Of a DNA stretch of 13,441 nt, positions 12,896 through 13,441 are shown one piece after another. The notes under the pieces were generated by a model, which was not told the origin of the DNA, searched no databases, and was given only the letters and a program-made list of their open reading frames with translations. The stretch is from CAZFPN01 sp044370655 (GTDB taxonomy: Bacteria > Pseudomonadota > Alphaproteobacteria > Rickettsiales > Deianiraeaceae), in the NCBI GenBank assembly GCA_044370655.1, contig JBILVD010000030.1:1-13441 (forward strand), read 5' to 3'. Position numbers and translations under genes: made by a program. Each line of letters begins with the position of its first letter. Position 1 is the first letter of the stretch.

Positions 12896-12957
12896 ATCTT
12901 CTAGGCTTAAAAAGGCACAAAAGAAACCTCCCCCCTTCCCCTAAGATTTATACATTA

Positions 12958-12982
12958 TTTAAAGGCTTTTTCTCCCTTTAAA
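12958..12982 (+). terminator. Possible hscA 3' hairpin
   Basis: TTTAAAGG (12958-12965) and CCTTTAAA (12975-12982) form a perfect 8-bp stem around a 9-nt pyrimidine-rich loop, 63 bp after the hscA stop. It is not followed by a run of T, so if it ends or protects the hscA transcript, it is not a standard Rho-independent terminator. Confidence 0.35.
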
Positions 12983-13302
12983 GAAATTTATGATGAAGGC
13001 TTTAAGTTGTATATAGGCTTAAGTTATATATTACAAATCCTTAAGATACAATATACACAATTAATGTTTTCACAAAAGAGATACGAGAGATACAAATCAA
13101 ATCTTTACTTTAGAGAGAGATATAATAATCTTCCTCCCTAACTCAAAATCAAGCTTGTATATATTACTTTAGAAAGTTTAAACACTCCCCATTACCTAGC
13201 AAACCTCCCTTCTCCATTCAAGAAAAACACTTCAAAAAAAACACTTTAAACAACCGCTTAAAATCACTATCTTAAAATATTTCTTTCAAAATTCTTCACT
13301 TT

Positions 13303-13330
13303 TTGCTTCCATACCTCACATTTATATACT
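13303..13330 (+). promoter_or_regulatory. Possible promoter of the right-edge gene
   Basis: TTGCTT (13303-13308), 16 bp, TATACT (13325-13330). The -10 is one base from consensus; the -35 is weak. The leader to the ATG at 13375 would be about 38 nt. Confidence 0.4.
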
Positions 13331-13358
13331 AAACTATAAAAATTTTCCTTAAAAAATT

Positions 13359-13364
13359 AAGGAG
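13359..13364 (+). promoter_or_regulatory. Strong Shine-Dalgarno of the right-edge gene
   Basis: AAGGAG lies 10 nt before ATG 13375 and 13 nt before the next in-frame ATG at 13378, which favours the first. It is the only strong, well-placed ribosome site seen in the window. Confidence 0.7.
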
Positions 13365-13374
13365 ACCCAAAAAA

Positions 13375-13441
13375 ATGATGACACATATTATGAAGACTTT
13401 ATACAAATTTTTTAAAACCGCAGAAGTAAGCCAACAAATCA
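13375..13441 (+). CDS. 5' end of an unknown gene (cut by window edge)
   Basis: Twenty-two codons are visible, beginning MMTHIMKTLYKFFKTAEVSQ, with no stop before the edge. The Shine-Dalgarno at 13359 and a plausible promoter upstream support a real start. Too little is present to name a function. The opening is basic and partly hydrophobic but is not a clear signal peptide. Confidence 0.65.
   Translation, partial: MMTHIMKTLYKFFKTAEVSQQI

Larger units (their letters stand above)
12896..13374. other. 479-bp non-coding stretch
   Basis: No ORF of note and no tRNA-like motif on either strand. It contains a pyrimidine-only tract (12927-12941), a hairpin (12958-12982), an imperfect 18-bp tandem repeat starting GGCTTTAAGTTGTATATA (12998-13015) and GGCTTAAGTTATATATTA (13016-13033), a 14-bp tandem duplication AAAAACACTTCAAA / AAAAACACTTTAAA (13223-13250, one mismatch), several GAGATA-type words (about 13077-13130), and a promoter with ribosome site for the next gene at its right end. 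It could hold a small RNA or be decayed sequence. Confidence 0.6.

Overview
The window is AT-rich bacterial DNA, by eye about one third G+C. The core genes (SucD, NusA, L32, ZapE, RsmD, HscA and a class I photolyase with alphaproteobacterial-type signatures) point to an alphaproteobacterium with a small, rearranged genome, most likely Rickettsiales or a similar host- or predator-associated lineage. That placement is inference from protein flavour and AT content, not from a tree. Clear Shine-Dalgarno sequences are rare; the only strong one belongs to the gene that runs off the right edge.

Layout. 1-99: the last 32 codons of what looks like an IS1-family transposase. 190-1080: sucD (succinyl-CoA ligase alpha) without sucC next to it. 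1087-4180, minus strand: a compact unit rpmF - nusA - phr (ribosomal protein L32, NusA, DNA photolyase). nusA and phr overlap by 4 bp, and the usual nusA neighbours rimP and infB are absent. 4181-4409: divergent intergenic region with a 12-bp tandem repeat. 4410-7186, plus strand: pepF and zapE, 5 bp apart. 7198-7488, minus: a small exported protein with its own good promoter. 7574-8167, minus: rsmD (16S rRNA methyltransferase).

8442-10619 is an accessory island of three unrelated type II toxin-antitoxin pairs, all on the plus strand: Phd/YefM antitoxin + PIN toxin, ribbon-helix-helix antitoxin + PIN toxin, and AbrB-type antitoxin + MazF/PemK toxin. A 22-bp block carrying the -35 element is duplicated in front of pairs 1 and 2. 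A 28-bp sequence (26/28 identical) lies after pair 1 and after pair 3. Each pair has a candidate operator at its promoter. The pattern suggests cassette-like gain and shuffling of TA modules. Next to the island, 10852-11079 minus is a frameshifted remnant of an IS1-type zinc-ribbon transposase N-terminus.

11294-12895 holds hscA, the Hsp70 of Fe-S cluster assembly, standing alone without hscB, fdx or isc genes and shorter than the usual HscA. 12896-13374 is a long stretch with no gene, containing a hairpin, a C-rich tract and small tandem duplications. At 13375 a new gene begins and is cut by the window edge.

The most noteworthy items are the TA cassette island with its shared promoter and repeats, the unusual rpmF-nusA-phr unit with a divergent NusA, and the IS1-type remnants.
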